Both the position numbers and the translations under genes were made by a program. Of a DNA stretch of 32,795 nucleotides, positions 1-6,611 are shown one piece after another; positions within the stretch are counted from its first letter, which is position 1, and every line of letters begins with the position of its first letter. Location of the stretch: NCBI GenBank assembly GCA_900541135.1, contig UQIG01000026.1, positions 1 through 32,795 on the forward strand, in the 5' to 3' direction. A model generated the notes under the pieces. The model saw nothing but the letters and a program-made list of their open reading frames with translations, was not told the origin of the DNA and searched no databases. The stretch is from an uncultured Collinsella sp. Its GTDB lineage: Bacteria; Actinomycetota; Coriobacteriia; Coriobacteriales; Coriobacteriaceae.

Positions 1-607
1 CGATTGGCGAAAATGCGTTGGTGGAAATGGTGAAAATTATATTGACGCTAACATCCGCGAACCTAATCGACTCGATCCAGGACCAGTGCGCCCGGGTCCA
101 GTTGCCCTTCCTGCGGCCGGTGGGCGTCCTCTCGTCGAAGACGAGCCCGTGCCTGAGCAGGAACTTGGAGAGCCGCTGCTTCGAGCGCGAGAGGTCGTCC
201 CTCGCGTCCTCGAGCGCCCTGGTCAGGTCGCGGGCGGCCTCGCACTCGTCGTCGGGGACCCACACCTCGACCACGTTGCCGACCGACAGCATGCGGGCGA
301 GGAACTCGGCGTCGTTGCGGTCGTTCTTCCTGCGCCTGTCCGCGCTGGGCTTGATCATCTTCGAGACGGCGCCGACCACGCAGTCGACCCCGAGGCCGGA
401 GAGCCTCTTCTGCAGGTCGAACCCCGTGACCCCGGACTCGTACACGCACCTGGCCTTTGGGTCCACGGACCGCACCCACTCCGCGACTGCCCCGGCGTCG
501 TAGCCGAAGGTCGCGCAGCGCACCTCCCCGGTCATGACGTCGAGGGAGACTGCCTTTATCGAGCGGGCGTGGACGTCGAGGCCGACGAAGGTGGTAGTAT
601 CGAGCAT
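1..607 (-). CDS. IS110-family transposase, N-terminal part (partial)
   Basis: The minus strand is open from ATG 607 to the left window edge, about 200 residues. The protein starts MLDTTTFVGLDVHARSIKAV, which matches the RuvC-like DEDD nuclease domain of IS110-family recombinases (first Asp in GLDVH). The segments YESGVTGFDLQKRL, KNDRNDAEFLARML and VWVPDDECEAARDLTR are also typical. The start is supported by a GGAAGGGG ribosome binding site just upstream. The C-terminal transposase_20 domain with the catalytic serine is not present. From about base 52 to base 1 the sequence becomes AT-rich and no longer resembles the family, so the gene is either interrupted there by other DNA or cut by an assembly edge. 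IS110 elements move a circular intermediate using a guide RNA made from the element's non-coding end. Confidence 0.8.
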   Translation of the reverse strand, partial: MLDTTTFVGLDVHARSIKAVSLDVMTGEVRCATFGYDAGAVAEWVRSVDPKARCVYESGVTGFDLQKRLSGLGVDCVVGAVSKMIKPSADRRRKNDRNDAEFLARMLSVGNVVEVWVPDDECEAARDLTRALEDARDDLSRSKQRLSKFLLRHGLVFDERTPTGRRKGNWTRAHWSWIESIRFADVSVNIIFTISTNAFSPI

Positions 608-745
608 GGGAGCCCCTTCCATGAATGCGGCGTGGCCGCCGCGGCTGAATTAGACACTCACCATTGTCGGCCTAATCCGCGGTCTTTCATGCAGCAGGGG
701 CTCTCAATGTTTTTTATGTCCTGCTCATATCGTCTCTGTCGGCAG
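608..745 (-). ncRNA. Structured leader of the IS110 element, candidate bridge RNA
   Basis: On the minus strand the leader just before the transposase ATG can fold into nested stems. The outer arm GAGCCCC (703-697) pairs with GGGGCTC (616-610). CATGAA (691-686) pairs with TTCATG (625-620). The inner arms CCGCGG and ATTAG (682-672) pair with CTAAT and CCGCGG (653-639). A local GCGGC/GCCGC hairpin lies at 627-639. In the IS110 group the left non-coding end upstream of the recombinase encodes the bridge RNA, so position and folding both fit. The assignment is an inference; no target- or donor-binding loop was identified. The fold also overlaps the transposase ribosome binding site, so it could equally control translation. 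Confidence 0.4.
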
Positions 746-802
746 CTGGGGACACTCCTTATCTCTTCTAACTAGTCATTCAAGAACGTCCCCAATGACT
801 AG
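746..802 (-). repeat. GGGGAC palindromic element (copy 1)
   Basis: CTAGTCATT at 772-780 and AATGACTAG at 794-802 are perfect 9-bp inverted arms around a 13-base centre whose minus strand reads GGGGACGTTCTTG. A second GGGGAC at 748-753 can pair with the GTCCCC at 788-793. The GGGGACGTTCTT centre resembles the GGGACAGTTCT centre of the copy at 6512. The element sits between the IS110 end and the rlmA-like gene. Confidence 0.65.
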
Positions 803-858
803 GTGGGGAAGGCGTGCGACAATGGTGTGCGTTGTGTTGTTCGCGCTAAGGAGTTGCC

Positions 859-1674
859 ATGTTGTTGTGTCCCGTTTGCCATGAGCCGTTGGTGGACAAT
901 GAACGCGGTGCTGCATGCGCGAGCGGACACCGGTTTGACCGTGCGCGCGAGGGCTATCTATATCTGCTGCGCTCGTCCAAGAGCGGCGACTCCATGGGCG
1001 ATCCCAAGTCGCAGGCACGCAGCCGTCGTGACTTTCTGAACCGCGGATACTACGCACCGTTGCGCGATGCGATGGTCGAGCTGGTGCGCAAGCAGGTGTC
1101 TGGGCGTGCTGCGTCTACGAGCGGCCCCATGACGCTGCTCGATATTTGCTGCGGCGAGGGCTATTACACGAGTGCCATGGGCGCGGTGCCGGGCGTGGGC
1201 GCTTACGGGTTCGACTTGGGCAAAGAGATGGTGCGCCTGGCCGCCAAGCGCGGCGATGCGACCTATTTCGTGGCCAACATGAAGGACATCCCCGTGGCGG
1301 ACGGCGCCTTCGATATGGTGACCGAGCTCTTCGCTCCCTTTAACGAGCGTGAGTTTGCCCGCGTGCTGGCGCCAGAGGGCTCACTCTATACCGTGGTGCC
1401 GGGTGCCCGTCATTTGTTTGGGCTCAAGGAGGTGCTCTACGACACGCCATATCTTAATGACGAGAAGCTGCCGCAGACCACCGAGCTCGAGTTGGTCGGA
1501 ACGCAGCGGGTGTCTGCGAATATTACGCTTCAGACCCAGGCGGACATCGAGGCGGTGTTCCAGATGACGCCGTACTACTACCGCACGCGCCCCGCCGACA
1601 AAGAGCGCCTGGCAAACCTCGATACCCTTCAGACTGACATCGACTTCATCATCGCCGAGTACCGCCACAGCTAA
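859..1674 (+). CDS. RlmA-type 23S rRNA (guanine-N1)-methyltransferase
   Basis: This 271-residue protein probably methylates a guanine N1 in domain II of 23S rRNA using S-adenosylmethionine. The N-terminus carries the zinc finger of this family: Cys4, Cys7, Cys20 and His24 in CPVC...C..GHRFD, followed by AREGYLYLL and a GD...AR..FL...YY.PLRD linker. The SAM-binding motif I is LLDICCGEGYYTSAM at about residues 93-107. The start at 859 follows AAGGAG (848-853) with good spacing. The gene stands alone. A GGGACAG palindrome begins two bases after its TAA stop, and an intrinsic terminator follows. Members of this family include RlmA(I), RlmA(II) and the tylosin-resistance enzyme TlrB; which position is modified cannot be told here. 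Confidence 0.82.
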   Translation: MLLCPVCHEPLVDNERGAACASGHRFDRAREGYLYLLRSSKSGDSMGDPKSQARSRRDFLNRGYYAPLRDAMVELVRKQVSGRAASTSGPMTLLDICCGEGYYTSAMGAVPGVGAYGFDLGKEMVRLAAKRGDATYFVANMKDIPVADGAFDMVTELFAPFNEREFARVLAPEGSLYTVVPGARHLFGLKEVLYDTPYLNDEKLPQTTELELVGTQRVSANITLQTQADIEAVFQMTPYYYRTRPADKERLANLDTLQTDIDFIIAEYRHS

Positions 1675-1676
1675 CA

Positions 1677-1720
1677 ACCTGCCAAAAAGGGACAGGTTTA
1701 TTTTGGTAGGTTTTATCTGG
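1677..1720 (+). repeat. GGGACAG palindromic element (copy 2)
   Basis: ACCTGCCAAAA (from 1677) and TTTTGGTAGGT (to 1711) are inverted arms around a GGGACAGGTTTA centre, with one mismatch. The next bases TTTATCTGGG (1711-1720) are also found beside copy 7 at about 25096-25106 in inverted form. Homology between these two copies therefore extends beyond the hairpin. It begins two bases after the stop codon at 1672-1674. Confidence 0.75.
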
Positions 1721-1728
1721 GCAAACGT

Positions 1729-1766
1729 AAAGGGCCGACCGCGGAGATGCGCGATCGGCCCTTTTT
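1729..1766. terminator. Bidirectional intrinsic terminator
   Basis: AAAGGGCCGA (1729-1738) pairs with TCGGCCCTTT (1755-1764) and is followed by T residues to 1766. On the other strand the run is shorter. It lies between the convergent rlmA-like gene and the membrane protein gene. Confidence 0.8.
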
Positions 1767-1802
1767 AGCTGCTTGATAGCAGGGGCTATGGGAGACAGGT
1801 GC

Positions 1803-2204
1803 CTACAGGCGGTCCTTGTTCTCGGCCTTAACGGCGTGTGCCTGCTGAACAAAGAACAGGTCGTACACCACGATGACAAAGGCGCCAAAGTTGATGGCGT
1901 CGCCGCCAAACGCGGGAAGCGTGAGCACCGCTTGGGCAAGCGTGGCGACCGCGGCAACAATACCGAGCTTAAACGCGCCGTCCACCTGCGAAGGCTTGTT
2001 GGCGCCCTTGATACCGGCGACGCCTGCGGCAAGGTCGACGAGACCCTTGGCGATAAGCACGACCGCCGCGAGCGTGGCGTACGAACCGTACGTGGAATCG
2101 AGACCGCCCGTGGCGATACCGACGCCGGCGGTGACGAGGCTGGCGATGCCCAAAACAAAGTAGATGAGAGCAAGGATTTTGAGAGTCTTGCGAGTGAAGC
2201 TCAT
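1803..2204 (-). CDS. Four-helix integral membrane protein, function unknown
   Basis: The 133-residue product is almost entirely hydrophobic. Four membrane segments are predicted by eye at about residues 8-32, 41-65, 77-97 and 104-122, with a short basic start (MSFTRKTLK) and a charged tail (VKAENKDRL). Small residues (Gly, Ala) are frequent within the helices. The ATG at 2204 was chosen over an in-frame ATG at 2273 because AAAGGA stands seven bases before it and because the upstream extension looks non-coding. No catalytic or binding motif was recognised. It is convergent with the rlmA-like gene and shares its terminator. It could be a small DUF-type membrane protein; no function is proposed. 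Confidence 0.75.
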   Translation of the reverse strand: MSFTRKTLKILALIYFVLGIASLVTAGVGIATGGLDSTYGSYATLAAVVLIAKGLVDLAAGVAGIKGANKPSQVDGAFKLGIVAAVATLAQAVLTLPAFGGDAINFGAFVIVVYDLFFVQQAHAVKAENKDRL

Positions 2205-2437
2205 GGCTGGTCCTTTCGATACGAGTACGCCAACTTGGCGCACCCAATGTACTGCACATATGGTGAAGCACATTGTAGTTCAACGCAGCGATGCATGCGC
2301 CTGAAAGCGCTTTGAGCCCGCGCGGCCCAACCCAACCTTTCAAAAGGGAAAGCTGGACGTAAGCCAAATCGATGGCAGCTCATGTGCGGCGCTGAGATGA
2401 TGAGGCCGTAACAAGGAGTTGGTCTCAAGGAGGAGTC

Positions 2438-2581
2438 ATGATGTACGGAGCAGGGCAAGTGCGTGAGCCGCGGTCGTTGGGAAGGCGCATGGGTGATTCT
2501 GTGATCGCTGCCGTGTGCACGGGATTGATGGCGGTGCTTTGCATTGGGATGCTGTGGGCCATGTCGCATGTGGGACAATAG
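2438..2581 (+). CDS. 47-residue single-pass membrane peptide
   Basis: A short reading frame begins ATGATG at 2438 behind a very strong AAGGAGGAG ribosome binding site (2428-2436) and ends at TAG 2579-2581. The first 20 residues are basic and soluble (REPRSLGRR). Residues 22-42 form one hydrophobic helix (VIAAVCTGLMAVLCIGMLW), and a short tail SHVGQ follows. This layout suggests a cytoplasmic N-terminus and a single membrane span. It lies 63 bases before the rsmJ start on the same strand, so co-transcription is possible. No family was recognised. Support comes from the ribosome binding site and the clear membrane segment, not from homology. Confidence 0.55.
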   Translation: MMYGAGQVREPRSLGRRMGDSVIAAVCTGLMAVLCIGMLWAMSHVGQ

Positions 2582-2644
2582 CGGACGGTTGGGTGCCGGC
2601 ATAAACGGCGCTCATGTATTCGTTTTGCTTGTTAAGGAGTACCC

Positions 2645-3349
2645 ATGGGCGTCGTCGATCCCTTTTCTGTTGCTCGGGCCGCGGGGCTTGAGCTGACCGG
2701 GAAGCCCGAGGGCCTCACGCTCACTGACGGCACGATGGAGCTGCGCGCCGATTTTGACCGCATGCTGCCGCGGCTCAAGCAGGGCCGTCTGCGGCAAGAG
2801 CTGCTGGTAAAGGCTGCGCGCGCAAAAGGCATCGAGAGCCCATGGGCGATTGACGCCACGGCAGGCTTTGGCGAGGATTCGCTGCTGCTGGCGACCGCGG
2901 GCTTTACCGTCGATCTGTATGAACAGGATTGCGTGATCGCGGCGCTCCTCAAGGATGCCTTGGATCGTGCGGCAGATGATCCGGCGCTTGCGACAGCCGT
3001 GGCACGCATGCGCTTACATGCCGGCGAGGACAGCATTGCCGGTCTTCGCCATACAGCTGAGCTGATCGAGCAGGGCGAGCTCGCCGCTCCCGACGTGGTG
3101 TATCTGGACCCCATGTTTCCCGAGCGCACCAAGAGCGCGGCGGTTAAAAAGAAGTTCCAACTCTTGCATCATCTGGAACAGCCGTGCGCCGATGAGGAGA
3201 CGTTGGTCGAAGCTGCGCTTGCGGTGCACCCGCGCAAGGTCGTTATCAAGCGACCGGTGAAGGGGCCACTGCTTGCCGGCGTTAAGCCGAGCTATCAACT
3301 TGCGGGCAAGGCCGTTCGTTACGATGTTTTGGTGCCGCCGCGCCCGTAG
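2645..3349 (+). CDS. rsmJ: RsmJ-like 16S rRNA (guanine-N2)-methyltransferase
   Basis: The 234-residue protein resembles RsmJ (YhiQ), which uses S-adenosylmethionine to make m2G1516 in 16S rRNA of the small subunit. Motif I is AIDATAGFGEDSLLLA at about residues 68-83. The family's catalytic-site motif is DVVYLDPMFPERTKSAAVKK at about residues 150-169, and the C-terminus has VVIKRP and GKAVRYDVLVP. Length is close to the Escherichia coli enzyme (about 250). AAGGAG lies just upstream of ATG 2645. The gene follows the small membrane peptide on the same strand and faces the zinc-finger gene tail to tail. Confidence 0.85.
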   Translation: MGVVDPFSVARAAGLELTGKPEGLTLTDGTMELRADFDRMLPRLKQGRLRQELLVKAARAKGIESPWAIDATAGFGEDSLLLATAGFTVDLYEQDCVIAALLKDALDRAADDPALATAVARMRLHAGEDSIAGLRHTAELIEQGELAAPDVVYLDPMFPERTKSAAVKKKFQLLHHLEQPCADEETLVEAALAVHPRKVVIKRPVKGPLLAGVKPSYQLAGKAVRYDVLVPPRP

Positions 3350-3397
3350 CTTGCGTGCGATGGCTGGCGCTCCGTCAATGCCGTGCCGATGCGGCGC

Positions 3398-3694
3398 CTA
3401 TTTCCAAGGGTGCGACGTCAGGTGCCATCCACCGCAGTATTCGCATTTGTAGCAGGCCAAACCGCGCCGCCCGCGGTTTTCGCAGTCGGCCATAACGGCC
3501 TCGGCCTCGGCGCGCGTGTCGTAACGGTTTTTGCGCTCGCACGACTTGTAGCGCCAGGCCTCATCGCGCTCGGCGTCCAGGGCGTCGCGGCGCTCGTCCT
3601 CGCGTGCAAACAGGTCGCTCATATCGCCGCCGGTGGCAGCGCCCAAAAACTCGCTTTTGGCCTTTGACCAGGCGGCTCGCTTTTTGCTTCCCAT
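3398..3694 (-). CDS. Small zinc-finger protein, function unknown
   Basis: The 98-residue protein has a charged helical first half (many Arg, Glu and Asp) and a compact C-terminal half. The second half reads KNRYDTRAEAEAVMADCENRG followed by CYKCEYCGGWHLT, with Cys81, Cys84, Cys87 and His91 as likely zinc ligands. Short proteins ending in a YxCxYCGGWHLT motif are widespread in actinobacteria and phages. They usually have no assigned role; nucleic-acid binding is a guess. ATG 3694 has GAAGGG about ten bases upstream. It is divergent from the GNAT gene across a 9-bp dyad at 3719-3750. Confidence 0.7.
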   Translation of the reverse strand: MGSKKRAAWSKAKSEFLGAATGGDMSDLFAREDERRDALDAERDEAWRYKSCERKNRYDTRAEAEAVMADCENRGRRGLACYKCEYCGGWHLTSHPWK

Positions 3695-3718
3695 CTGCTT
3701 CGCGCCCTTCTCAAAACG

Positions 3719-3750
3719 TTGGTATCATTGCTCAATCAAAGTGATACCAA
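3719..3750. promoter_or_regulatory. Operator-like dyad between divergent genes
   Basis: TTGGTATCA (3719-3727) and TGATACCAA (3742-3750) are perfect 9-bp inverted arms separated by 14 bases. The dyad is centred between the starts of the zinc-finger gene (minus, 3694) and the acetyltransferase gene (plus, 3769), where both promoters must lie. Spacing of about 23 bp between arm centres fits a dimeric or tetrameric repressor. The regulator is unknown. Confidence 0.5.
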
Positions 3751-3768
3751 TAAACGTGAGGTCGCCGC

Positions 3769-4260
3769 GTGATGATCAGAAAAACCCTCGATACCGACAT
3801 TCCCGCTGTCATGGCTATCTATGACGCGGCCCGTGCCTTTATGCGCGCGCATGGCAACGCCACGCAGTGGCCCGAGGGCACGCCTTCTGCCGAGCAGCTC
3901 AAAAGCGATATCGCCGCCGATGGCAGCTATGTGTGCGAAGTTGACGGCCGCGTGGTGGCGACGTTTGCCTTTTTGCCGGGCCCGGACGAGTGCTATGACG
4001 TAGTTGAGGGTGGTCAATGGCGCAGCGACACTCCGTACGCCGTGCTGCACCGTGTGGCGTCCGACGGCACCGTGCGCGGTATCGCGGCTGCGATGTTTGC
4101 CTTTGCCAAGGAGCGCGCCGACCACCTGCGTATCGACACGCATCAGGACAACCTGCCCATGCAGGGTGCGAGTATTAAGGCGGGGTTTGAGCGTGCCGGC
4201 GTCGTGTATGTGTCGGACGGCACGCCGCGTGTTGCGTTCGATTGGCTACGCGAGGCATAA
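3769..4260 (+). CDS. GNAT-family N-acetyltransferase
   Basis: The 163-residue protein has the general GNAT layout: MIRKTLDTDIPAVMAIYDAAR at the start, a central beta-strand SYVCEVDGRVVATFAFL, and a motif-A-like region LHRVASDGTVRGIAAAMFAFAKE that would bind acetyl-CoA. LRIDTHQDNLPMQGASIKAGFERAG follows, typical of the C-terminal GNAT core. The usual R/QxxGxG/A signature is present only loosely (VRGIAAA). The substrate is unknown. Two adjacent ATG codons (3769 and 3772) could start it; GAGG lies about ten bases upstream. A strong terminator follows at 4288. The dyad just upstream suggests regulated, divergent expression with the zinc-finger gene. Confidence 0.8.
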   Translation: MMIRKTLDTDIPAVMAIYDAARAFMRAHGNATQWPEGTPSAEQLKSDIAADGSYVCEVDGRVVATFAFLPGPDECYDVVEGGQWRSDTPYAVLHRVASDGTVRGIAAAMFAFAKERADHLRIDTHQDNLPMQGASIKAGFERAGVVYVSDGTPRVAFDWLREA

Positions 4261-4287
4261 GATCGAGGACGCGCATCAACAATTCGT

Positions 4288-4327
4288 GCGAACGAACATG
4301 GCTCCGGGTGGGGCCATGTTCGTTCGC
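4288..4327 (+). terminator. Intrinsic terminator-like hairpin after the acetyltransferase
   Basis: GCGAACGAACATGGC (4288-4302) and its exact complement (4313-4327) form a 15-bp stem with a 10-base loop. A weak T stretch (GTTTT) follows about ten bases later, so termination is likely but not classical. Confidence 0.65.
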
Positions 4328-4514
4328 TGCGCTGTTTTGAAAGCCGGCTTTCGCAAGGCGCGAACCTACGAAAATCGCCGCGCGGCAACGCGGGGCGATG
4401 AGCTCGGTCGGGGGATAGGGCCCGCTTCACCCGCCGGCCCGTACATTGTATCATCCAGTGTGGAACGAGGATGCCCGTTGCCGCGCGCGATGGGCTTGCA
4501 ATAAGAGGAGAGCC

Positions 4515-6518
4515 ATGTCGAAGCAAGCGGTCGTTGGGATCTTGGCGCATGTTGATGCCGGCAAGACCACGTTGGCCGAGGCCATGCTGTTCAACGCGGG
4601 TCGCATTCGCAAACGCGGCCGCGTGGACGATGGCGATTCGCATCTGGACACTAACGCGATCGAGCGCGAGCGTGGCATCACGATTTTCTCGTCGCAGGCC
4701 GTGTTCGACCACGGCGATACCCGCGTCATGCTCGTGGATGCACCGGGGCATGTCGATTTTTCTGCCGAGGCGGAGCGCACGCTGCGCGCCCTGGACTACG
4801 CGATTCTGGTGGTGGGCGCCAACGACGGCGTACAGGGGCACACCGAAACTCTGTGGCGCCTGCTTGCACGCTATGACATCCCGACGTTCATCTATATCAA
4901 CAAAATCGATTTGGAGCATTCCGGCCGCGATGTTTTGCTGGCACAACTTGGGCAGCGTCTTTCCGAGGGCTGCCTGGATGCCAACGAACTGCTGGCGGGC
5001 GGCGCCGTTCAGGAGGACGCTGCTGCGTTGGACGAAGCGGCGCTCGAGGAGTTTCTAGAGGCGGGTGAGCTTTCTGTCGCGACGCTGTCGCGCATGGTTG
5101 CCGAGCGCAAGCTCTTTCCTTGTTTTGCTGGCTCGGCGCTCAAGGACCAAGGCGTGGACGAGCTGCTGGATGGCATATGCGCGCTGATGCGCGAACAGGT
5201 ATGGCGCCCGGAGTTTGCTGCCCGCGTCTACCGCGTGAGCCGCGGGGATCGCGGTGAGCGCTTGGCTTGGGTTAAAGTGACCGGCGGCACGCTGCACGCC
5301 AAGCAGATGATTGACGGACGTTCCGGTGCCGAGGCGTGGGAGCAGAAGGTCGATCAAGTGCGCATCTATAACGGCGAGAAGTATGAGCTTGCGCAAGAAG
5401 TTGCTGCTGGCGGTATTTGTGCCGTGACGGGTCTTGCGCACGTTCGCCCAGGGGACGCCCTGGGCGCGGAGCCCGCGGGCGATACACCCGTCATTACGCC
5501 CGTCCTCACCTATACGGTGCTGCCGGGCGAACACGATACCCATGCGGTGTTCAAAGCGTTGACTGAGCTGGCGGACGAAGATCCCATGCTCAGCGTAAGC
5601 TGGAATACGCATCTTGAGCAGATCCATTTGCAGCTGATGGGCGCCGTGCAACTCGAGGTCGTGCAGCGGGTGTTGGCCGATCGCTTTGGCCTTTCGGTTG
5701 CGTTTGAGTCTGGCGGCATTCTCTATAAGGAGACTATTTCGCAGCCGGTCGAGGGCGCGGGTCACTTTGAGCCACTGCGCCACTATGCCGAGGTGCATCT
5801 GCGTCTGGAGCCGTTGCCGGCGGGTTCGGGCGTGCAGTTTGGCACCGTGACCTCGACCGACGAGCTCGATCTTAACTGGCAGCGTCTGGCACTCACCAAC
5901 GCCATGGAGCGCGATCACCTGGGCGTGCTGACCGGCTCGCCCATCACCGATGTGCGCATTACGCTCACGGGCGGCCGTGCGCATGCCAAACACACCGAGG
6001 GCGGCGATTTTCGCCAGGCCACGTACCGCGCGATTCGCCAGGGTTTGATGCAGGCGCGCGAGGCCGGCGCAGCCGTGCTGCTGGAGCCGTGGTACCACTT
6101 TGAGCTCGAGGTGCCGGGGGAGTGCGTGGGCCGGGCGCTCTCGGATGCTACGCGCATGGGTGCCGAGTATGAGCCGCCGACGATGGCGGGCGACCGGGCG
6201 AAGCTTGTGGGTCGCGTGCCGGCATCCGAGGTGCAGGATTATGCGCTGGAGGTGGCTGCCTACACGAGCGGTCGCGGGCATCTGTACCTGGAGTTCGCCG
6301 GTTATGCGGCCTGTCATGATGCCGAGCGCGTCATCGAGGCGGCCGCCTATGAGCCCGAGGCCGATCTGCCCAACACACCCGACTCGGTCTTTTGCGCCCA
6401 CGGCGCCGGCTACACGGTCAAATGGTACGACGTGCCCGCCGCGGCGCACGTAAAGATCGATCCCGCCACCTTCCGCCCCTGGCGAGCAGCAGACGCCGAG
6501 TTTTTCGGCCACATGTGA
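4515..6518 (+). CDS. Tet(M)/EF-G-like ribosomal-protection GTPase
   Basis: The 667-residue protein is a translational GTPase of the Tet(M)/Tet(O) branch of the EF-G superfamily. G1 is AHVDAGKTT (residues 11-19), switch I RGITI (53-57), G3 DAPGHVDF (75-82) and G4 NKID (129-132). Domain II, the EF-G domain III region and a domain IV with LLEPWYHFELEVPGE follow, as in Tet(M) LLEPYLSF. The tail has AYTSGRGHLYLEFAGY, equivalent to the Tet(M) loop that reaches into the tetracycline site. Whether this copy gives tetracycline resistance is uncertain, because the loop residues differ from Tet(M), and many such chromosomal paralogues have unknown targets. ATG 4515 follows AAGAGGAGAG. Its TGA stop lies inside a GGGACAG palindrome. 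Confidence 0.8.
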   Translation: MSKQAVVGILAHVDAGKTTLAEAMLFNAGRIRKRGRVDDGDSHLDTNAIERERGITIFSSQAVFDHGDTRVMLVDAPGHVDFSAEAERTLRALDYAILVVGANDGVQGHTETLWRLLARYDIPTFIYINKIDLEHSGRDVLLAQLGQRLSEGCLDANELLAGGAVQEDAAALDEAALEEFLEAGELSVATLSRMVAERKLFPCFAGSALKDQGVDELLDGICALMREQVWRPEFAARVYRVSRGDRGERLAWVKVTGGTLHAKQMIDGRSGAEAWEQKVDQVRIYNGEKYELAQEVAAGGICAVTGLAHVRPGDALGAEPAGDTPVITPVLTYTVLPGEHDTHAVFKALTELADEDPMLSVSWNTHLEQIHLQLMGAVQLEVVQRVLADRFGLSVAFESGGILYKETISQPVEGAGHFEPLRHYAEVHLRLEPLPAGSGVQFGTVTSTDELDLNWQRLALTNAMERDHLGVLTGSPITDVRITLTGGRAHAKHTEGGDFRQATYRAIRQGLMQAREAGAAVLLEPWYHFELEVPGECVGRALSDATRMGAEYEPPTMAGDRAKLVGRVPASEVQDYALEVAAYTSGRGHLYLEFAGYAACHDAERVIEAAAYEPEADLPNTPDSVFCAHGAGYTVKWYDVPAAAHVKIDPATFRPWRAADAEFFGHM

Positions 6519-6544
6519 CAAAGGGACAGTTCTTTTGTCACATG
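6512..6544 (+). repeat. GGGACAG palindromic element (copy 3), carries a stop codon
   Basis: CATGTGACAAA (6512-6522) and TTTGTCACATG (6534-6544) are perfect 11-bp arms around GGGACAGTTCT (6523-6533). The TGA stop of the preceding GTPase gene (6516-6518) is part of the left arm. No T-run follows, so it is not a typical intrinsic terminator. Confidence 0.8.
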
Positions 6545-6547
6545 CTA

Positions 6548-6578
6548 TTGGTATAACTCGGTACAAGTTGGTATAACT
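6548..6578 (+). promoter_or_regulatory. Two direct repeats at 20-bp period, probable promoter/operator
   Basis: TTGGTATAACT occurs at 6548-6558 and again at 6568-6578, exactly two helical turns apart. Read as a promoter, TTGGTA (6548-6553) and TATAAC (6572-6577) are spaced 18 bp, 35 bases before the ATPase start codon. The repeat would place two regulator subunits on one DNA face over the promoter. Confidence 0.55.
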
Positions 6579-6611
6579 GTGGATAACGTTTGCCAATCCG
6601 AGGAGGCCGGC

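Noticed and set aside
63..479. Arg-rich minus-strand frame and the plus-strand frames at 18-775
   Set aside because: They are other frames of the IS110 transposase segment, which itself runs to the window edge.
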